From the NCBI RefSeq assembly GCF_000306765.2, contig NC_017941.2, positions 2,542,001-2,606,000 on the forward strand: DNA of 64,000 bases, given 5' to 3'. The position numbers and the translations under genes are program-made. This document shows, in pieces, positions 26,695-36,068 of the stretch (position 1 is its first letter; every line of letters begins with the position of its first letter). The DNA is from Haloferax mediterranei ATCC 33500. GTDB lineage: Archaea > Halobacteriota > Halobacteria > Halobacteriales > Haloferacaceae. Below the pieces are notes generated by a model, which did no database searches, was not told the DNA's origin, and saw only the letters and a list, made by a program, of their open reading frames with translations.

Positions 26695-28236
26695 ATGGTT
26701 ACACTCGCAGCACTCTTCGACGCAATCGGCACGCTCGGCTTCATCGGTGCGGCAGGACTTGGATGGCTCAACTACCGCGATAGCGACGCTGAATCACCGT
26801 TTTGGCTCACGTTCGCCTTCGGTTCCATCCTCGGCGTCATGTGGACGTTCAGCCTCGCACTCGAAAAGGCAGGGATCTACGCAGAGGTGTTTGACCTCGT
26901 GACCGGGCCGCTTATGACCGCGACGGTTGCCGTGTTCGCAATCGGCGGCACCGCGACGCTCGCAATCGTCGAGGACATGAAGGACCTCCTCGCGGACGCG
27001 GAAGCAAAGCGCGAGGAACTCGACAAACAGCGTTCAGAACTCGACGCGCTCACGTCTGACCTCGAACGGCAGGCCGAGGAATACGGCGAAGCGATGGAAC
27101 AGGCCGCCGCCGGCGACCTCACCGTCCGAGTCGACGCGCAGAGTCAGAACAAAGCGATGCAGCGTATCGGGAACGGATTCAACGAGATGATGGACGCCAT
27201 CGACTCGGTGATTATCCAGATTCAATCGTTCGCAGAACAGGTCGACGACGAGAGTTCGGAAGTCACCGCGAGCGCGAACGCGGTGAAGGTAACGAGCACC
27301 GACGTCGCCGACAGTATCGAAGAAATCTCCGCGGGGAACGAGACGCAACACCGGAATCTCAACTCCGCGGAGTCGGAACTGAGTAACCTCTCTGCGACAA
27401 TCGAGGAGATTGCATCCTCCTCCGAAGAGATTGCTCGGCAGTCGCGGCGAACCGTCGACCGCGCAAAAGAGAGCCAGCAGGCGGCCAGTTCGACTATCGA
27501 GAAGATGGAGCAGTTAGAATCGCGGTCGACCGAGACCGTCTCCGAAGTCGAAGACCTCCAGCAGTCGGTCACGCAGATCGGAGAGGTCGTCGAACTCATC
27601 GACGACATCGCCGAGAAGACGAGTATTCTCGCGCTCAACGCCTCCATCGAAGCGGCCGGTGCTGGCGATGCGGGCGAAGGCTTCGCTGTCGTCGCAAGCG
27701 AAGTGAAGACACTCGCCGAAGAAACCGCAGAGGCGACCCAAGAAGTCGAGTCGCTCATCGGCGATATCGAAGAGTCAACTGAGAACGTCGCGGAAGACAC
27801 CTTCGAGACGCAATCCGAAGTCGAAGCGAGTCGCGAAACGGTCGGCGAGACGGTCGAAGTACTCGAAGAAATCGTCCACAAAATCGAAGACAGCAACGAC
27901 TCCATCCAGTCGATTAGCAGTGCCACCGACGAGCAGGCGAAATCGACGCAGGAGGTCGTCACGATGATGGACGAGATTACGAATCTCAGCGACAAGACGG
28001 CGACAGAAGCACAGAACGTCTCGGCGGCGGCCGAAGAACAGACGGCCGCGACTCAGGAAATCGCGTCCGCGTCCGAATCTCTCTCGGACCGCGCACAGCA
28101 ACTCCAGTCACTCGTTACCCAGTTCGAGTCCAGCAACTCACCAGCGGGGAACGCTGGCCAGCAGTCGACTCACTCGGACTCGACGGGTCAGCCGTCGGTG
28201 TCGAACGGCGCAACTGAGACCAGACAACTGAACTGA
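26695..28236 (+). CDS. Methyl-accepting chemotaxis-type transducer (Htr)
   Basis: 513 residues. Three hydrophobic helices at about 5-25, 37-58 and 70-92, with almost no extracellular loop, then a HAMP-like linker with a coiled coil (about 95-160), and a long signalling hairpin. The conserved tip is [33 protein letters not shown], the CheA/CheW contact region. Many Glu/Gln pairs suit methylation. Lack of an extracellular sensor domain suggests it senses membrane state or a partner, possibly the 90-residue protein encoded just upstream. Expected to signal to the archaellum via CheA. Confidence 0.9.
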   Translation: MVTLAALFDAIGTLGFIGAAGLGWLNYRDSDAESPFWLTFAFGSILGVMWTFSLALEKAGIYAEVFDLVTGPLMTATVAVFAIGGTATLAIVEDMKDLLADAEAKREELDKQRSELDALTSDLERQAEEYGEAMEQAAAGDLTVRVDAQSQNKAMQRIGNGFNEMMDAIDSVIIQIQSFAEQVDDESSEVTASANAVKVTSTDVADSIEEISAGNETQHRNLNSAESELSNLSATIEEIASSSEEIARQSRRTVDRAKESQQAASSTIEKMEQLESRSTETVSEVEDLQQSVTQIGEVVELIDDIAEKTSILALNASIEAAGAGDAGEGFAVVASEVKTLAEETAEATQEVESLIGDIEESTENVAEDTFETQSEVEASRETVGETVEVLEEIVHKIEDSNDSIQSISSATDEQAKSTQEVVTMMDEITNLSDKTATEAQNVSAAAEEQTAATQEIASASESLSDRAQQLQSLVTQFESSNSPAGNAGQQSTHSDSTGQPSVSNGATETRQLN

Positions 28237-28377
28237 AAACAGAATCGAACCAGACCGGACACCGGGACAGAACAGGGCTGAACGTCCCGCAAGCCCACGA
28301 ATGTTGATTCGTGGTGAAACGCTTCGTTCTCCCGTCTGCCCGCCAACACCTTTTATCGCACCTCCTGAATGCCCGGT

Positions 28378-28854
28378 ATGCAACCAGTCAACGAGACAGA
28401 CATCGAGTGGGACGACTACGAGGGCGTCGAAGGCGAGTTCAAACAGAAACAGTTGGGTGGGACCGCCGGGAGCGAGCAACTCGGCTGTAGCCTCTACGAA
28501 CTCCCGGCGGGGTGCCAACCGTGGTCGTACCACTACCACGCGGCGAACGAAGAGGCGCTGTACGTCCTTTCTGGTACTGGAACGCTCCGCCTCGGCAGTG
28601 AAACGTACGAGTTACAAGAGGGAGACTACGTGCCGTGTCCAACCGACGAGTCCGGCGCGCACTGCGTCGTCAACGACTCCGATTCCACGCTCCGATATCT
28701 CGCAGTGTCGACCATGCGCGAACCTGACGTGACGGTCCACCCCGATATCGGGAAAGTCGGAGTGTACGTCGGTGCACCGCCGGGAAGCGACGACGACCGA
28801 GCGATTTCGGAGTTCTACGACCACGCGAGCGGCGCGGAGTCGGAAGAGCCGTAA
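28378..28854 (+). CDS. Cupin-domain protein
   Basis: 158 residues starting MQPVNETDIEW. A cupin barrel with motif 1 PWSYHYHAANEEALYVLSGTGTLRLG (metal-ligand His-x-His, Glu) and motif 2 GDYVPCPTDESGAHCVVN. It closes with a Pro/Gly-rich tail. Cupins of this type include sugar-phosphate isomerases and dioxygenases, so the substrate is unknown. An ATG three codons upstream is possible. Convergent with the transporter gene, which ends 8 bp away. Confidence 0.8.
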   Translation: MQPVNETDIEWDDYEGVEGEFKQKQLGGTAGSEQLGCSLYELPAGCQPWSYHYHAANEEALYVLSGTGTLRLGSETYELQEGDYVPCPTDESGAHCVVNDSDSTLRYLAVSTMREPDVTVHPDIGKVGVYVGAPPGSDDDRAISEFYDHASGAESEEP

Positions 28855-28861
28855 CCCCGCC

Positions 28862-30733
28862 TCACACGCCCAGCCCCCAGAAGAACGCGATTCCGAGGAC
28901 GGTGACGATCGACAGGAGAAACTGCAACGGCGCACCCACACGCAGGAAGTCGGAGAACGTGTACCCGCCGGGGCCGTAGACGAAGAGATTCGTCTGGTAG
29001 CCCACCGGCGTCATGAACGCTGTCGACGCGGCGAAGGTCACGGCGAGGACGAACGCGAACGCATTCGCACCGATTGATTCGGCGGCGCTGGCGGCGACGG
29101 GAATCATGAGCACGACGCTCGCGTTGTTCGAAATGACGCTCGTCAGCAAACCGGTTGCGAGGTAGAATACCCACAGGACACCGAGCGCAGGGAGAAACGT
29201 CGCCGTTGAGGCGACTGCCGACCCGAGGAGTGACGCCGCCCCCGTCTGCTGGAGGGCGATACCGAGCGGGATAACCCCCGCCAAGAGGAAGATGACGTTC
29301 CACTCGACGGATTTGTACAGTTCGTTCGGTTTGAGGACGCCGGTGAGAATCATCGCAACCACGCCGGCGAGCGCCGAGACGACGATAGGCAGGATGTTGA
29401 ATGCCGGAAGCCCGACGACGCCAGCGATGATAGCGACGGCGAACGGAATTTTCTCGTTTCGGTAGTCCACGTCTTCGAATTCGTGGGCGACGATGAAGTC
29501 CTCGTTTTGAACGAGGCGGGTGAGGCTATCCGGTGGGGCCTGTACGAGGAGTGTGTCGCCGACGCGAATCCGAATATCCTCGAAGCGGTCGCGGACGACT
29601 TTCCCGCGGGTGCGAAACGCGAGGACATTCGCGTCGTAGCGCTGGCGGAACGTCGAACTGGAGAGTGTCTCGCCGACGAGGAACGACCCCGAAGGGATAA
29701 CAACCTCGACGAGAACCGGCTCTTTTTCACCCGGGTGGAGGTCTTCTGCAGTCCGAGGCCCGCCGACGAAGGTGAGTCCCTCGGTCCCCATGATTTGTTC
29801 GAGCGTTTCCCGGTTCGTCCGGAGCCTGAGGGTGTCGTTCTCGTGAATCTCTTTGCGGGCGAGCGGCTCGGAGAACTGCTCACCGTAGCGGATGAGCTGT
29901 AACACATCGATATCGAGGGTATCGTCACCGAGCGCCTCCTCGACTGTCTGCCCGATGAGCGTCGAGTTGGCGGGGACGACCACGTCTGCGAGATACTCTT
30001 GTAGCGCGTACTCCTCGACCAGGTCGTCCTCGGCCGGAACGCGCTCGGGAAGCAGTCGGACGCCGACAGTCATCAAGTAGAGTGCACCGACGGCGAAGAC
30101 GACAATACCGAGCTTGGTGAACTCGAACATCCCAAACGCGTGCAGGCCGAGACCCGGTGACTCACGTCCGATTTGGGCCGCGATGTCGCTCGCGAGGATG
30201 TTGGTGGAGGTCCCGATGACCGTCAGCGTCCCCCCGAGCATCGAGGCGTACGAAAGCGGGATGAGAAGCTTCGACGGCGACGTTTTTCCCTTGTGCGCGA
30301 TGTCAGAAACGACGGGAACCAGTATCGCGACAACTGGCGTGTTGTTGACGAACCCCGAGACCGGACCGGTGACGCCGATGGTCGCGGCGAGTTGTTTCTG
30401 GCGGTCGTTTCCAGCGAAGGCGGCCATCTTTCGCCCGATGAGTTGGACGATTCCGGTTCGGTTGATACCCGTGCTCAGAATGAGCATCGCCAGCACCGTT
30501 ATCGTGGCGGGACTGGCGAATCCTGAAAGCCCTTCTCGTGGGGAGATTTGCGTCCACGGTTCGAGTACCATCAGAAGAACCATCACCACGATTGCGGTGA
30601 CGTCGATGGGGAGCCATTCGGTCGCGAACAAGACGAGAGAGAGAAGAATCAGCGCGAAAACGACAAGCATCTCGCCTGTGATGGCAGTCGGAACTACACC
30701 CTGGGCTGCCAACATAGGTTGCGAAAAGAACAC
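28862..30733 (-). CDS. SLC13/DASS-type transporter with two TrkA-C domains
   Basis: 623 residues. Two membrane halves (about 20-230 and 410-623) flank two RCK/TrkA-C domains in the loop (about 240-320 and 340-410; VVVPANSTLIGQTVEEAL and VVIPSGSFLVGETL). Membrane motifs such as GFVNNTPVVAILVPVV and ISNNASVVLMIPVA match the SLC13/ArsB-like fold, where repeated Asn-Asn-x-Thr/Ser turns bind sodium and anion. Families of this architecture carry sulfate, dicarboxylates or other anions. The substrate cannot be read. ATG at 30733; an alternative Met at 30715. Confidence 0.85.
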   Translation of the reverse strand: MFFSQPMLAAQGVVPTAITGEMLVVFALILLSLVLFATEWLPIDVTAIVVMVLLMVLEPWTQISPREGLSGFASPATITVLAMLILSTGINRTGIVQLIGRKMAAFAGNDRQKQLAATIGVTGPVSGFVNNTPVVAILVPVVSDIAHKGKTSPSKLLIPLSYASMLGGTLTVIGTSTNILASDIAAQIGRESPGLGLHAFGMFEFTKLGIVVFAVGALYLMTVGVRLLPERVPAEDDLVEEYALQEYLADVVVPANSTLIGQTVEEALGDDTLDIDVLQLIRYGEQFSEPLARKEIHENDTLRLRTNRETLEQIMGTEGLTFVGGPRTAEDLHPGEKEPVLVEVVIPSGSFLVGETLSSSTFRQRYDANVLAFRTRGKVVRDRFEDIRIRVGDTLLVQAPPDSLTRLVQNEDFIVAHEFEDVDYRNEKIPFAVAIIAGVVGLPAFNILPIVVSALAGVVAMILTGVLKPNELYKSVEWNVIFLLAGVIPLGIALQQTGAASLLGSAVASTATFLPALGVLWVFYLATGLLTSVISNNASVVLMIPVAASAAESIGANAFAFVLAVTFAASTAFMTPVGYQTNLFVYGPGGYTFSDFLRVGAPLQFLLSIVTVLGIAFFWGLGV

Positions 30734-30780
30734 AATTACCCGAGGTGGCAGCGAAAGAAAAAAGCTGGTATTGTCGTCGG

Positions 30781-31554
30781 TCAGAACAGCAGTTCGGTCG
30801 GAATCTCACCGGGGTTCATCTCGGCGAGCTTGAACGTGAGATACGCGATGGTGAAGAGTGTCGCGTTGTACGCGCCGTGGATGAGCGCCGGGACGGCGAG
30901 GTTGTCGGTGAGTTCGTACGCTGTCCCGAAGACGACGCTCGGGAAAAAGAGGATACCGATGGTGACGAGCCGACCACCCGCGCCGCCCGTGAGCGCGACG
31001 TAGTGAATCGCAGCGAAGATGGCGCTGGCGAGGGCGATACCCGGGACCGGACCGAACGCCTCGCGGATGCGATTCTGGACGACGCCGCGGAACAGTAGTT
31101 CCTCACCGGGGCCGATGAGGAGGAACGACGCCGGAACGAGGAGGAGTAACACTTCGGGGTCCTTCGCAGCGATTTCCGTCACCTGATTCGACCCGGGTTC
31201 GACGCCAATCGCCGAGATGATGAACGCGCTCACGAAGACCGCACCAAGCGCCGTCATGTAGCCGAGAACGACGGCAACGATGTCACGAAGCGACGGGATT
31301 GATACGCCGAAGTACGACCGGTCGAGACCGCGATAACGGGAGTACAGGAGGGCGACGCCACCGAAGGAAATCCCCTGGATGAGGATGAGCGAGGTGACGA
31401 TAAGCGACAGCGGTGTCAGTTCAACGCCTGCGCTCACCACCGCAAACTGGGTGGTGAAGACGAGTGCCGTCCCCACGATGAGACCACCAGCGCCGAGGGC
31501 GATAGCGGCAAAGAAGGACCGGATTGGGTCAGAAGAGCGCGTCGTAGTAGTCAC
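30781..31554 (-). CDS. CPBP-family intramembrane protease-like protein
   Basis: 257 residues with about seven hydrophobic helices. The family motif EELLFRGVVQNRIRE (about residue 158) carries the Glu-Glu and the Arg; the His of the second motif is in AAIHYVALT (about residue 190). CPBP/Abi proteins are membrane proteases that process C-terminal peptides, and some are linked to bacteriocin immunity; the role of this one is unknown. 47 bp upstream of and collinear with the SLC13-type gene. A paralogous CPBP gene lies at 33170. Confidence 0.85.
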   Translation of the reverse strand: MTTTTRSSDPIRSFFAAIALGAGGLIVGTALVFTTQFAVVSAGVELTPLSLIVTSLILIQGISFGGVALLYSRYRGLDRSYFGVSIPSLRDIVAVVLGYMTALGAVFVSAFIISAIGVEPGSNQVTEIAAKDPEVLLLLVPASFLLIGPGEELLFRGVVQNRIREAFGPVPGIALASAIFAAIHYVALTGGAGGRLVTIGILFFPSVVFGTAYELTDNLAVPALIHGAYNATLFTIAYLTFKLAEMNPGEIPTELLF

Positions 31555-31638
31555 AGGCGAGTAATACGAACCCCGACGCCAAAATCCTTCCCGCCTGCGC
31601 CCCCGAATTCGACCGCTCGACTCGCGTCCTGACCCGCC

Positions 31639-32187
31639 TCACTCACCGGCGAGTTCGTAGTAGAGAACCCCGAGAACCGTCCGGGCGTCCCGAACCTCGC
31701 CCGCGAGAATCGACTGCCGGAACTCGTCGTAGTCGACCGTCGTCGGTCGAATGCTCTCGTTGAAGTCGAGGTTCTGGTCGGCGCGCTGTTCGCACCCGCG
31801 GGCGACGAAGTAGTGGTGAATCGAGTTGGCGATGCCGTTGGCGGGCTCGACGGTCACGAGCGGTTCCATCGACTCCGCCTCGTAGCCCGTTTCCTCCACG
31901 AGTTCGCGGTGGGCGGCGGCCGCGTAATCGTCGTCGCCCTCCTCGGTGCCACCGGCGGGGAGACCGCGGTTCGTCCGCCCGACCGCCTGTCGCCACTCGT
32001 CGATGACGACGAGTTCGCCCGCGGACGTGAAGGGAAGGACCACGACCGCCGGTGGCTCGTCCACGTAGTGGAAGTCCGTCTCGGTCCCGTCAGGAAGTCG
32101 CACGTCGTCCATGCGGATGTCGAAACCGGGACACGAGTAGTCGATTCGCGTGTCGGTTGTCTCCCACGCGAGGTCGTCATCAGCCAT
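31639..32187 (-). CDS. Nudix hydrolase, ADP-ribose pyrophosphatase type
   Basis: 182 residues starting MADDDLAWETTDTRIDY. The Nudix box is complete: GGTEEGDDDYAAAAHRELVEETGY with REL..EE and conserved Gly (about residues 88-111). A beta-rich N-terminus (VVVLPFTSAGELVVIDEWRQAVG) and the pattern NGIANSIHHYFVARGCE suggest ADP-ribose or NADH-type dinucleotide hydrolysis, as in NudF-like enzymes. Start at 32187 preferred since the Met-Ala-Asp start matches the acidic N-termini of relatives. Confidence 0.88.
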   Translation of the reverse strand: MADDDLAWETTDTRIDYSCPGFDIRMDDVRLPDGTETDFHYVDEPPAVVVLPFTSAGELVVIDEWRQAVGRTNRGLPAGGTEEGDDDYAAAAHRELVEETGYEAESMEPLVTVEPANGIANSIHHYFVARGCEQRADQNLDFNESIRPTTVDYDEFRQSILAGEVRDARTVLGVLYYELAGE

Positions 32188-32258
32188 AGATTCACGTGGC
32201 GGTGGTGAGTGCAAAAACGTCGCGGTCGGCGTACGGGGCCCTCCAAAGACGACGAATC

Positions 32259-32990
32259 TCAGTTCGTGCCGTCGAACGAGACCTGCGCAAGGTCGGCTTC
32301 TAACTCGTCGACGTACTCGTTGTACGCCTCGACGAATCCGACGAAATCACCGGCGAGTTCCCGAACGTCCGGGGCTGACGGCGGTTCGTACTGCGAGAGC
32401 AGGTAGACACCACCCTCACCGCCGACGCGGAGATACGACACTTGCGGGCCATCCCACTTTAGCTCCCAGCGGGTGCCGCCGACGCGCTGGGTGAACGTGC
32501 CGTACTCGCCGTCGAATCGGTTCAGTTCACCCGCGATGGTGTTTGCGACTTCGCGGATGGTGCCGACCAGTTGGTCCCGCTCGGCGACGATTTCCTCAGT
32601 CGTCGTGATTGCCGGGAACTCGGTCGGCACGTCGTCGAGAACCCCGTCGAGCGACTCGACGTGTTCGTTGTACGCCTCGACGAACACCGGGTAGTCCTGC
32701 ATCGCCGTCGCCAACGGCTTCGGCTCGGGCGGTTGCTTGGTCGAGACGACGTACGTCTCACCACCTGATTTGCCTTTGAACCGGAGGTACTGCAGCGCGC
32801 CCGCCTCGTACTTGAGCGTCCACTTCCCGCGGCGCGTCTTGAATGTCTCTTGACCGTAGTCGCCGCCCTGGAGGATAGCGAGTTCGCGCGCAATGGTTCC
32901 GGCGTGGGATTCGACCGCCGCGACCACTTCGTCCCGATTTTCGGCAACGTCGTCGACGCTCGTAATATCGAACGAGAGGGCGTCTGTCAT
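32259..32990 (-). CDS. Internally duplicated hypothetical protein
   Basis: 243 residues made of two repeats of about 115 residues. First repeat: VVAAVESHAGTIARELAILQGGDYGQETFKT to LRFKGKSGGETYVVSTKQPPEP and VFVEAYNEHVESLDGVLD. Second repeat: LVGTIREVANTIAGELNRFDGEYGTFTQ to LRVGGEGGVYLLSQYEPPSAP and GFVEAYNEYVDELEADL. Each has a helix, a beta-sheet with conserved Trp, 'LR-GG' and a second helix. Soluble, acidic. No known family recalled; the duplication is clear by eye. Confidence 0.75.
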   Translation of the reverse strand: MTDALSFDITSVDDVAENRDEVVAAVESHAGTIARELAILQGGDYGQETFKTRRGKWTLKYEAGALQYLRFKGKSGGETYVVSTKQPPEPKPLATAMQDYPVFVEAYNEHVESLDGVLDDVPTEFPAITTTEEIVAERDQLVGTIREVANTIAGELNRFDGEYGTFTQRVGGTRWELKWDGPQVSYLRVGGEGGVYLLSQYEPPSAPDVRELAGDFVGFVEAYNEYVDELEADLAQVSFDGTN

Positions 32991-33053
32991 TGAGGGGAGG
33001 ACGCTACTGGAAGGGATAAGTGCGTCCGTCGCCGGGGGCGAACCGGTGTGTCC

Positions 33054-33093
33054 GTCGCCGACCGCGAGCCGATGTGTCGCCGACCGCGAACCG
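33054..33093 (+). repeat. Short GC-rich direct repeat in the gap before a CPBP gene
   Basis: GTCGCCGACCGCGAGCCG at 33054-33071 recurs at 33076-33093 with one mismatch; a third, partial relative lies at 33027-33047. It lies in the divergent promoter region between the duplicated protein gene and the CPBP gene. Confidence 0.7.
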
Positions 33094-33169
33094 GCGCGTT
33101 CTCAACCGCCGGGAAGCGGCAAGGCGACATTTACTCTCGGTAGAGTATCTTCACTCGGAGCTGTAACGT

Positions 33170-34048
33170 ATGTCCACACGCCCCTCCGAAGCGTCCTGGT
33201 TCGCCGTTCCAAACAGCCGTCGGGGGACAACCCGGTTGTTCCTCGCCGTCTTCGCCGTCGTCGGCCTGCTCTATCTTTTCACTTTCACTGTCGTCGTCAA
33301 CCCGTGGGTAAAAGCGAACGTCAATATCCCTTTGTACGAGGCGACGGGAGGGTTCCTCCGGCCAGAGCTTTTGGTCTATCTCGGTGGGCTCGCCCTCGTC
33401 CTCGCGATTCTCAGGCGCGAATCGCTCCGGCCGAGTGACGTCGGGTTAGATAGCACGAAGACCCGGATGGCACTCCGGAGTATCGTCCTCGTCTGGGTCG
33501 TCGCACAGGGTATCATCGTCGCCGCGGCGTACGTTTCGACCGGCACGATTCCCGGACCGTCTCCCACACTCTCAGGGGGTCCCGTCGTTCTCGCGGGGCT
33601 GGTGGTCACCGAACTGGCAGGTAACTCGCTGTTCGAGGAGGTCGTCTATCGCGGCTTTCTCGCGGAGCAGGTTCGTCTGTACGTCGAACAGCGAGGAGAC
33701 TTCCCTGCGACACCGACGCTGGGGCTCGCACTGCTCGGGTCTCAATCTGTATTCGCCCTCGTTCACGTACCCGTTCGTCTGTACCAGGGTGCGACGCCGA
33801 CGCAGACGCTCCAGAGCGTGGGCCTGTTGTTCGTACTCGGAGTGTTGTTCGCGCTCGTCTACTACCGAACCGGGAACCTCCTGCTCGCAGTCGGGGTCCA
33901 CACGCTCAACAACGTCCCGCTGTTCGCGTTGGGGGGCCCGGTCAAGTGGCCAATCTGGGTTGCAACTGGGGTTGTCCTGTCCGTCTGGCCGCGGTTGGAG
34001 ACGGCGTTGCTGGCGAGCGCAAGCGCCGAGTCGACGACACATTCATAA
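33170..34048 (+). CDS. CPBP-family intramembrane protease-like protein (second copy)
   Basis: 292 residues with about eight hydrophobic segments. The motif FEEVVYRGFLAEQVR (about residue 160) carries the Glu-Glu and Arg; the second motif's His is in ALVHVPVRLYQG (about residue 202), and a C-terminal NLLLAVGVHTLNN provides a third His-Asn motif. Function as intramembrane protease is family-based only. The C-terminus (EDLL-poor, Ala/Ser-rich) is short. Converges on the methyltransferase gene, 12 bp between stops. Confidence 0.85.
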   Translation: MSTRPSEASWFAVPNSRRGTTRLFLAVFAVVGLLYLFTFTVVVNPWVKANVNIPLYEATGGFLRPELLVYLGGLALVLAILRRESLRPSDVGLDSTKTRMALRSIVLVWVVAQGIIVAAAYVSTGTIPGPSPTLSGGPVVLAGLVVTELAGNSLFEEVVYRGFLAEQVRLYVEQRGDFPATPTLGLALLGSQSVFALVHVPVRLYQGATPTQTLQSVGLLFVLGVLFALVYYRTGNLLLAVGVHTLNNVPLFALGGPVKWPIWVATGVVLSVWPRLETALLASASAESTTHS

Positions 34049-34060
34049 CAGCCTCGTTCG

Positions 34061-34690
34061 TCACTCGTCTCGTCTGAACACGCGCAACGTGTCGTGTTCG
34101 CCGCGTTCCGACTCTACTTGGACGAATCCGTACTGAGTAAAGATATCTCGCCAGTTCCGATAGTAGAGTGGGAAGTCGTACTGGGTGTCGTTGACCGACC
34201 TCCCGTCCGTCGACTGGTGTTCGTCCCCCTCGTTTTCGACGGTGATGAGCACATCACTCGTACACCGAGCGAGTTCCTCAAAAACCCATTCGTCGTCCGG
34301 GTGGATGTGCTGAAGCGTCTCGATGGAGTAACTGGCGTCGAACTGCTCGTCGTCGAACTCGGTGACGATATTCTCGATAGCGTCGGCGTAGAACGTGCCG
34401 TCGGCGGCGAGGTCGGGATACGTGTCGGCCATTACCTCGAACGAGTCGGCGTTGATATCGACGCCGGCGAGGTTCTCGAAGCCGTGTTCGTGGAGGTGCG
34501 AGAGGTGGCGTCCCGGCCCACAGCCGAGTTCGAGGATTACCGCAGTCGGGTCGAGAAATCGCTCGAAGAGTCGACGTATCGATTCACTCGCCTCGTTTGG
34601 TCCGTAGTACGCGTAGTATTCTGGCGAAAACTCTCCCGACCGGCCTTCCCACTTGCGACGAACGTCGTTAGCATCCACAGGTATCGACAC
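34061..34690 (-). CDS. Class I SAM-dependent methyltransferase
   Basis: 209 residues from a GTG at 34690. Motif I, AVILELGCGPGRHLSHL (about residue 50), is the SAM-binding loop; the post-I acidic residue is in GVDINADSFEVM; motif II is near FDASYSIETLQHIHPD. The N-terminal part is charged; the C-terminal part ends LRVFRRDE. Substrate is unknown. A tight relation to the flanking CPBP gene is not suggested, since the two converge. Confidence 0.85.
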   Translation of the reverse strand: MSIPVDANDVRRKWEGRSGEFSPEYYAYYGPNEASESIRRLFERFLDPTAVILELGCGPGRHLSHLHEHGFENLAGVDINADSFEVMADTYPDLAADGTFYADAIENIVTEFDDEQFDASYSIETLQHIHPDDEWVFEELARCTSDVLITVENEGDEHQSTDGRSVNDTQYDFPLYYRNWRDIFTQYGFVQVESERGEHDTLRVFRRDE

Positions 34691-34740
34691 GGCCGCTCCA
34701 CGGGTAAAGCCTCGTCGGAGACGGTGGCTGTCTTTCGAAC
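34690..34740 (+). repeat. Left copy of a dispersed imperfect repeat
   Basis: The best part, 34712-34738, matches 36203-36229 at 23 of 27 positions (TCGTCGGAGAC, then GTCTTTCGA), and CGGCCG lies 22 bp ahead in both. The copies bracket the substrate-binding lipoprotein gene in direct orientation. Confidence 0.55.
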
Positions 34741-34890
34741 CACAGAATTGTCAGCATGACAGAATAACTCGCAAATCTTTGAAATACGAGACAAGCGCGT
34801 GTATAACCGAAACATCATTCAATACAGACACCACATATAATAAATTTCACATCTTTTTGGCCCACCTAAATTCGGAACGTTTATCAAATA

Positions 34891-34904
34891 TTAGGTGGCC
34901 CTAA
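34891..34904 (+). promoter_or_regulatory. DtxR/IdeR-like palindromic operator
   Basis: TTAGG-TGGC-CCTAA: perfect 5-bp half-sites with a 4-bp centre, 6 bp before the ATG and just after a TATA-like TTTATCAAAT (34880-34889). The left half-site also pairs with CCACCTAA at 34862-34869. Half-sites TTAGG/CCTAA are the core of the sites used by the DtxR/IdeR iron- and manganese-dependent repressor family. Position over the start region fits repression when metal is plentiful; the regulator itself is not in the window. Confidence 0.6.
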
Positions 34905-34910
34905 AAACAC

Positions 34911-36068
34911 ATGAACCGACGGCGTTTCATCGCGGCAGGCGGAACAGCACTTGGGGCGATATTGGCTGGCTGTACGGGCCAAACTGAAAACGGGGGCGAA
35001 TCGACGCCAACAACAACGTCCACATCTACTTCGACCCAATCGGAGTCGACAGAGACAACGACGGCAGAATCACAGTCCTACACTGCCTCGATGGAACCGG
35101 TCGGTGAGGTCTCATTCGACCAAGTGCCAGAAACGTGGGTTGCGAATAATGGGAGTTGGGCCGACATGGGTATCGCGCTCGGACAGGAACCGCCCAAAGG
35201 AGTCTGGCTCACTTCGCGCTATCACACGCACTATTACGACGACATTCCAGGACTGAGCGTCGATAAGAGCGATATGGTGTCCCTCTCACAGGGCGGCAGC
35301 GTCAGTAAGGAAGTACTCTACAAACTCGACGGGGACGTCCACATTATGGACCCCAACTTCCTGATGAACCGCTTCAAGGGGTGGGAACAGAAGGACATCG
35401 ACGAAGTGCGCGAGAACATTGGCCCGGTGTTCGGTAATACGGTCTTCTCGACGGATTACCCGTGGCATGAAGATTACCGGTACTACACCCTGATGGAGGC
35501 CTTCGAGAAACTCGCGCAGGTGTTCCAGCAACAGGAGCGCTACGAGGCGTTCGAGGCGGTCCACGATGAGTTCCAGACGAACCTCGCTCCAGTTGTGCCC
35601 GGCCGAAGCGAACGCCCATCGGTGGCTGTCACCTGGGCCAGCGGTGACGCACCGGGGAAATTCTATCCCTACACAATCAGCTCTGGAACGAGCTTCAAAC
35701 ATCTCCGCGACCTCAAAGTAAAGGACGCGCTCGCGAAGACAGACGTTAAAGACTTCCACAGTAGCCGCGGGGCAATCGACTACGAGACGCTGTTGGAGGT
35801 CGATCCCGAAGTGTTGCTCATCCGCGGGCAAGAAGCCAAGACCGCCGAGGAATTCCAGAACACGGTCGTCAAGCATATGAAAAACCATGAGGTGGCAAGC
35901 AGCCTCACCGCAGTCAAGAACGATAACGTCTACCGTGCGGGTGGTCTCTACCAGGGTCCGATTACGAATCTCGTGGTGACCGAACGTCTGGCGGCCGACC
36001 TGTACGGCGCTGATGCAGAGCTATACGACCGTCAACGCGTTGCCGACATCGTCAACGGCGACTTCTGA
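34911..36068 (+). CDS. ABC-type metal/siderophore substrate-binding lipoprotein
   Basis: 385 residues. Tat lipoprotein signal: NRRRFIAAGGTALGAILAGCTG, with the lipobox LAGC at about residue 23. A low-complexity Thr/Ser linker (to about residue 55) precedes a periplasmic-binding type III fold: FDQVPETWVANNGSWADMGIALG, GLSVDKSDMVSLSQGGSVSKEVLYKL and a long rigid connecting helix. This is the family that binds iron-siderophores or cobalamin. No permease or ATPase gene is adjacent, so it must partner with components elsewhere. The operator just upstream supports metal control; the exact ligand is unknown. Confidence 0.85.
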   Translation: MNRRRFIAAGGTALGAILAGCTGQTENGGESTPTTTSTSTSTQSESTETTTAESQSYTASMEPVGEVSFDQVPETWVANNGSWADMGIALGQEPPKGVWLTSRYHTHYYDDIPGLSVDKSDMVSLSQGGSVSKEVLYKLDGDVHIMDPNFLMNRFKGWEQKDIDEVRENIGPVFGNTVFSTDYPWHEDYRYYTLMEAFEKLAQVFQQQERYEAFEAVHDEFQTNLAPVVPGRSERPSVAVTWASGDAPGKFYPYTISSGTSFKHLRDLKVKDALAKTDVKDFHSSRGAIDYETLLEVDPEVLLIRGQEAKTAEEFQNTVVKHMKNHEVASSLTAVKNDNVYRAGGLYQGPITNLVVTERLAADLYGADAELYDRQRVADIVNGDF

